A stretch of 39,170 bases of DNA from Verrucomicrobiota bacterium (GTDB taxonomy: Bacteria > Verrucomicrobiota > Verrucomicrobiia > Chthoniobacterales > Terrimicrobiaceae), in NCBI GenBank assembly GCA_026398275.1, contig JAPLTF010000045.1:1-39170 (forward strand), read 5' to 3'. The position numbers were made by a program, and so were the translations under genes. Of the stretch, positions 35,753-39,170 are shown one piece after another; position 1 is the stretch's first letter, and each line of letters begins with the position of its first letter. Below the pieces are notes generated by a model that saw only the letters and a list, made by a program, of their open reading frames with translations, made no database searches and was not told the DNA's origin.

Positions 35753-38700
35753 TCAGCCAGCGGACCATGTTGGCAATTGAAAGAGTCCAAAGTCCTTCAG
35801 GCAATAGGCTTCGCCAGGCTGTGGGCCGTTCGGAACATCACCGCCGTGCCAGAAGATTCCCCATCCGTGCTTGGGCAGCAGATCGGGCTTATGGAAAGGT
35901 CCAAGCAGATTGCAAGGCAAGCCGGTGATTTCGATTGCAAATTCCTCTGGATCGGTCGGGGCGACGGCATACTCCAGACTTGGACCATAGGTTTGGTGAC
36001 GCTTTTCTCCGAAAACCACTTCAATGAGGGAGCCATTCCAAGCGGGCTTATCGAACAGCAGGGTTCCTTTCCCCGATGGCCGCCGGAATCGATAGGAAAC
36101 CTTACGATCGTAGAAAGGCATTCCCTGCCTGGCCCATGGGCCGAGTCCGATGGGATTCCCGGCGGGAGCGAGGACAAAGCCCTGGTTGGCGGGGCGAACC
36201 GAAAAATTCCCCCAAAGATAAATTTGGTCGATTTCCTGGCGGACATCAAACGGGTGGCCTATCAGATGGATGGAATTGTCGCCCGGTCGCAGAAGGTGTC
36301 CTGCGGCCACGCGCTGGATCCGCCAATCCAGCCAGCGTGATCCCCTGCTGGTGTCGAGGGGATGTCCGTTGATTTGGATCTGCCACTGATCCGGGCATTC
36401 GAAGCAAAGATCAATAGAAGCCAAATCGGTGCCGGGTAGGATTGTTGCGGTGTAGCATGCGGTGCCGCCGCTCTCAGGTCGCATGCGCAGGTTTGCGGAA
36501 ATCACATGATCGCGGTATTGGATCACATTTGTCCAACCGTTGGTTTCCATGCCGTTTTGCTCCCAATAGATGCGGTTGGACTCGTAAACAAGACGACGGG
36601 GAAAACTTTGTCCGCCCACATCCAGGGCGCAATTGTCGATCACGAGCACATTGGGATCGAGAAGTTCGGCGCCGAGAAACTCGACCGGCGACTCCTTTCC
36701 CCTGTCCGCACAAACCAAGGCGCACGACGGCACGGCAGGAGGCAAAGCTGTTCCTTTCCGGGCAAAAAAGAGTATCTGCGCATCGCTGGCTGGAATCCGC
36801 AACTGCCCATCGAAAGGATGGATCAGTCCCGTCTGCGGATCAAGCAGCCGGCCGCCATTCGTATCATCGGCCGCTGACAGGCTGGCGGACCAGTCTGAAG
36901 GCGATGAGTTGACAATCAAATAATAAACCCCCTCCTCGCATTCACGGCGTTGATGGGCAATCCCCGACATCCCTGCGGTGGATATTTTCAAACGTGGCGG
37001 AACCAAGGCGACAACAAGAGCGACCAACTCCTCCGGAGAAGCAGCCCACTGCACCGGGAGGTGATCGGGCCATGCATCGGGACGACCATCCAGCCACGCC
37101 GTCACCGGTCGCACTCCGAGGATTTTTCCACCGTTTGCAGCGAAATCCACGAGCAATTTGAGGGACGCAGACCTCAAATTTTGAAGCCCTGGCGGCAGGA
37201 CGACGAGTTGGTAAGTTTGCTCACCGACTCTCATTTGATCGGCCTCGACGCTCGCCGACTCCGCCAAGACGTATTCATCGCCGATATCGAAATCTGCCTG
37301 AGCGTCGGACAGGGCCTGGGCAAACTTTGACGTTGCCCGCCGCAAAGGGAGGACACTGCGCTGGGTGCCCGCGAAAGCGGTCCGCATATCGGTCAGGGCG
37401 TCATGCGCGGGCTGGCCTCCTGAAGTTCCGAGATCTGCCACGCAGTCCGATTTGGCCGAGAGGCAATAGCCGGTCGTGAGCGGATCGACGACAAGAATCC
37501 TCTGGCGGGTTTTGCCGTGAGCGGCAAGCCACGCAAGGCGCGCGAGTTCGTCATTGAGGGGGCCGAGCGCATCGAACCAAGGGCTCTGCTCGCTAAAAAA
37601 CTGCGGATGATCCTTTTTACGGGCGCCACGGATGGTGGTTGTCGAGTAATGGGGCACGAAGAGGTTGACCCCATGAACGGCAAGAAACCGTCCGATGCGA
37701 AGCCAATCGAGCGGAGTGGAGTCGTGGCCGCCCGCGCCCCAGCTTTCGTTCATCACCCGCTTCTTGCCAAGTTGGTTCGCCACCGACTGGACCTGCTTGA
37801 GGAAATAGAGGGCATGCGCCTCGGTGCCGGGCTCCGTCGGATCCACGTTCTGCGGATCGCCGTAGTCGTGACCTTCGAGCGCAAAGCATTCGAGCAGGTC
37901 GGTGCCCGGCCAGTCCGTGTGAGCAAGGAGATGAACGTGGCCCGGGGTGGCGTAGGGACAAGGCCAATCGTGCTCGAGGTAGTGGCCGGTGAGCGGGATG
38001 CCGTTCTCGTGGCACCAAGCTTCGAGTGGCAGGGCGAAGTTCTCCATCCACAAAGCGTGGAGAGTCTCGTAGAAATCAAATCGTGTCGCAGCGCTGGTCG
38101 GCGAGTCAAAGTAAAGATCAGCCAGGACAGTCTCGATCGGGTAGTTGTGACGCCGAAGAAACTCGGCCTGGACCAAACGGCTGAAATGCAGCCCGGGTCC
38201 CCATGGCCCGTGCGAATCCGCCGTGAGATGCGGCTCGTCGGTGAAAATCGCAGCACAGGTTTTCCAGTCCTCCGCGCCGAGTTCATCCCGGTAGCGGTTG
38301 TAAGTGGTTTCCAGAAAGGTCTGCGTCGTTTTTGGGTCGAGCAGGCTCGTGTAAGGAAATTCCCCGTGCCAGGACATCGGCGGCATCCGCTCCATTACAA
38401 ACGCACACCAATTAGCCCCATCTTGTAGCGTGCCGGGCTCAACCATCTCACACGGAATCCCATTTTCCGTACGATAAACCGCCAGAGCATCGCTGGGTGG
38501 ACGCTCGGGCAGGGCACCAAATTTCGGGATGAGAAACCGGGCCGTCGTTTGAGGGGCAAGAGCAGGAACATGCCCGCCCGCAAATCCGCTGGGATAAGAG
38601 TTTTCGTCGTAAAGGGCCGGCACCAACCCCAATCTACGGCACTCGGCGATGCAATGGCGGATGACCTCGAACCAGCGATGGGAAAGATATTCCGTGATAA

Positions 38701-38893
38701 GCCCCGGCCGGGGATGCAGGAAAACACCACCGTATCCAACGCGCGCGAGATTTTCCAGCAACTCCGTGAGCCTTTTCTCCCCAGGACCGGTCTCGTATTC
38801 GTCGTTCAGGACAAAAAACGGCCAAGGACGGAAACTGTTGGACGGGTTGGAAAATCCAGCGAGGTAACTGGGAAGCGTTTGCTCTGTTGTCAT
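35753..38893 (-). CDS. Large glycosyl hydrolase, GH106-like
   Basis: A 1046-residue protein without a signal peptide. Its N-terminal half looks like a TIM-barrel hydrolase: FRPWPFFVLNDEYE (21-34), GYGGVFLHPRPG (53-64), LVPALYDENSYPSGFAGG (90-107), IFTDEPHL (216-223, with E220 a candidate acid) and MNESWGAGG near 405. These are typical of proteins filed under glycosyl hydrolase/GH106-type alpha-L-rhamnosidases. The C-terminal half has a beta-galactosidase-like flavodoxin-type domain (LVVLPPGLQNLRSASLK) and beta-sandwich carbohydrate-binding parts (DWRIQRVAAGHLLRPGDNS). Rhamnosidase activity is supported by the GH78 gene in the same cluster, but the family is not certain. It lies 161 bp upstream of the pseudopilin-like gene. 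Confidence 0.7.
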   Translation of the reverse strand: MTTEQTLPSYLAGFSNPSNSFRPWPFFVLNDEYETGPGEKRLTELLENLARVGYGGVFLHPRPGLITEYLSHRWFEVIRHCIAECRRLGLVPALYDENSYPSGFAGGHVPALAPQTTARFLIPKFGALPERPPSDALAVYRTENGIPCEMVEPGTLQDGANWCAFVMERMPPMSWHGEFPYTSLLDPKTTQTFLETTYNRYRDELGAEDWKTCAAIFTDEPHLTADSHGPWGPGLHFSRLVQAEFLRRHNYPIETVLADLYFDSPTSAATRFDFYETLHALWMENFALPLEAWCHENGIPLTGHYLEHDWPCPYATPGHVHLLAHTDWPGTDLLECFALEGHDYGDPQNVDPTEPGTEAHALYFLKQVQSVANQLGKKRVMNESWGAGGHDSTPLDWLRIGRFLAVHGVNLFVPHYSTTTIRGARKKDHPQFFSEQSPWFDALGPLNDELARLAWLAAHGKTRQRILVVDPLTTGYCLSAKSDCVADLGTSGGQPAHDALTDMRTAFAGTQRSVLPLRRATSKFAQALSDAQADFDIGDEYVLAESASVEADQMRVGEQTYQLVVLPPGLQNLRSASLKLLVDFAANGGKILGVRPVTAWLDGRPDAWPDHLPVQWAASPEELVALVVALVPPRLKISTAGMSGIAHQRRECEEGVYYLIVNSSPSDWSASLSAADDTNGGRLLDPQTGLIHPFDGQLRIPASDAQILFFARKGTALPPAVPSCALVCADRGKESPVEFLGAELLDPNVLVIDNCALDVGGQSFPRRLVYESNRIYWEQNGMETNGWTNVIQYRDHVISANLRMRPESGGTACYTATILPGTDLASIDLCFECPDQWQIQINGHPLDTSRGSRWLDWRIQRVAAGHLLRPGDNSIHLIGHPFDVRQEIDQIYLWGNFSVRPANQGFVLAPAGNPIGLGPWARQGMPFYDRKVSYRFRRPSGKGTLLFDKPAWNGSLIEVVFGEKRHQTYGPSLEYAVAPTDPEEFAIEITGLPCNLLGPFHKPDLLPKHGWGIFWHGGDVPNGPQPGEAYCLKDFGLFQLPTWSAG

Positions 38894-38903
38894 AAATATT
38901 GAC

Positions 38904-38921
38904 GCAACTACTGCTAGTTGC
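38904..38921. promoter_or_regulatory. Palindrome upstream of the large hydrolase gene
   Basis: GCAACTA-CTGC-TAGTTGC is a perfect 7-bp inverted repeat with a 4-base centre, 10 bp upstream of the hydrolase start at 38893. A second perfect palindrome, CGCAGCGCTGCG, lies at 38931-38942. Either could be an operator or end the transcript of the preceding gene. No regulator gene is in the window. Confidence 0.4.
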
Positions 38922-38951
38922 TCCGCACCGCGCAGCGCTGCGTCGTTAACT

Positions 38952-39170
38952 TTAATCGATCAACTCGATGACGATCTCGGAGATCGAGGCGGCTTTCGCT
39001 TCGCCGAGCTCCATCCCCGTTTGTTTGTAAAAGCTGACCCCGAAGCAAGCCAGGTTGTCGAGTGGTATTGGATTGCCATCTGACCCGGCCCAATTGACCG
39101 GCGCATCGGAAACCAAGGTGCGGGTGTTGCCGTTGTTGCTCACCGTCGCGGTCACCATTCCCGTCTTGAG
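38952..39170 (-). CDS. C-terminal end of an unidentified protein (partial)
   Basis: Only the last 72 residues lie in the window; the rest continues past its right edge. They read LKTGMVTATVSNNGNTRTL and end in AASISEIVIELID. The composition (Ser, Thr, Asn, alternating hydrophobic residues) suits a beta-sandwich domain of a secreted or carbohydrate-binding protein, in keeping with the cluster. I do not recognise a family. It is followed after 58 bp by the large hydrolase gene on the same strand. Confidence 0.6.
   Translation of the reverse strand, partial: LKTGMVTATVSNNGNTRTLVSDAPVNWAGSDGNPIPLDNLACFGVSFYKQTGMELGEAKAASISEIVIELID

Overview
The window is a GC-rich bacterial chromosome segment of about 39 kb that most resembles Verrucomicrobiota. 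This is an inference from several traits together: a PEP-CTERM tail, a prepilin-like protein ending in a DGHVAAI-type segment, GC-rich palindromes of the WHGHPAH/GQDAHAT-encoding kind, and several glycoside hydrolases. No rRNA or tRNA gene, CRISPR array or replication origin was seen. Many starts lack a clear Shine-Dalgarno sequence, so starts were chosen from domain ends, signal peptides and 4-bp gene overlaps.

Layout. (1) 1-5324: a transposase remnant abuts the 3' end of gyrA, and gyrB-gyrA form an operon on the minus strand. (2) 5439-9288: a multi-membrane STT3-like protein, then a restriction endonuclease/DNA methyltransferase pair. (3) 9279-15329: envelope and housekeeping genes (amino-acid binding lipoprotein, LolA-like protein, DUF1460 peptidase-like protein, pseudouridine synthase, hexapeptide acyltransferase, cysS). 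The gaps here hold inverted repeats, including a 104-bp MITE-like insertion with a 10-bp target duplication inside an older dispersed repeat. (4) 15436-20297: pdhA-pdhB-pdhC (pyruvate dehydrogenase E1 alpha, E1 beta, E2), a frameshifted ISKra4-type transposase remnant, and miaB. (5) 20315-28712, minus strand: an eight-gene, translationally coupled chemosensory operon. (6) 28848-39170, minus strand: an orphan PEP-CTERM tail, then a carbohydrate locus with a GH78 alpha-L-rhamnosidase, a secreted GH42-like protein, a pseudopilin-like protein, a large GH106-like hydrolase and the end of one more gene.

The most interesting system is the chemosensory operon. Its order (MCP, CheW, CheR-TPR, CheW, CheA-REC, CheB, response regulator) is exactly that of the Pseudomonas wspABCDEFR surface-sensing operon, and the last gene begins with a receiver very like WspR. 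Its output is not a GGDEF diguanylate cyclase but a complete histidine kinase. The operon therefore appears to feed a second phosphorelay rather than make cyclic-di-GMP directly. A previously unremarkable 32-codon reading frame with a CxxC motif overlaps the end of that kinase gene by ATGA and may be an eighth member. The linker of the CheR protein is encoded by a copy of the same dispersed repeat that lies between genes at 12061-12271.
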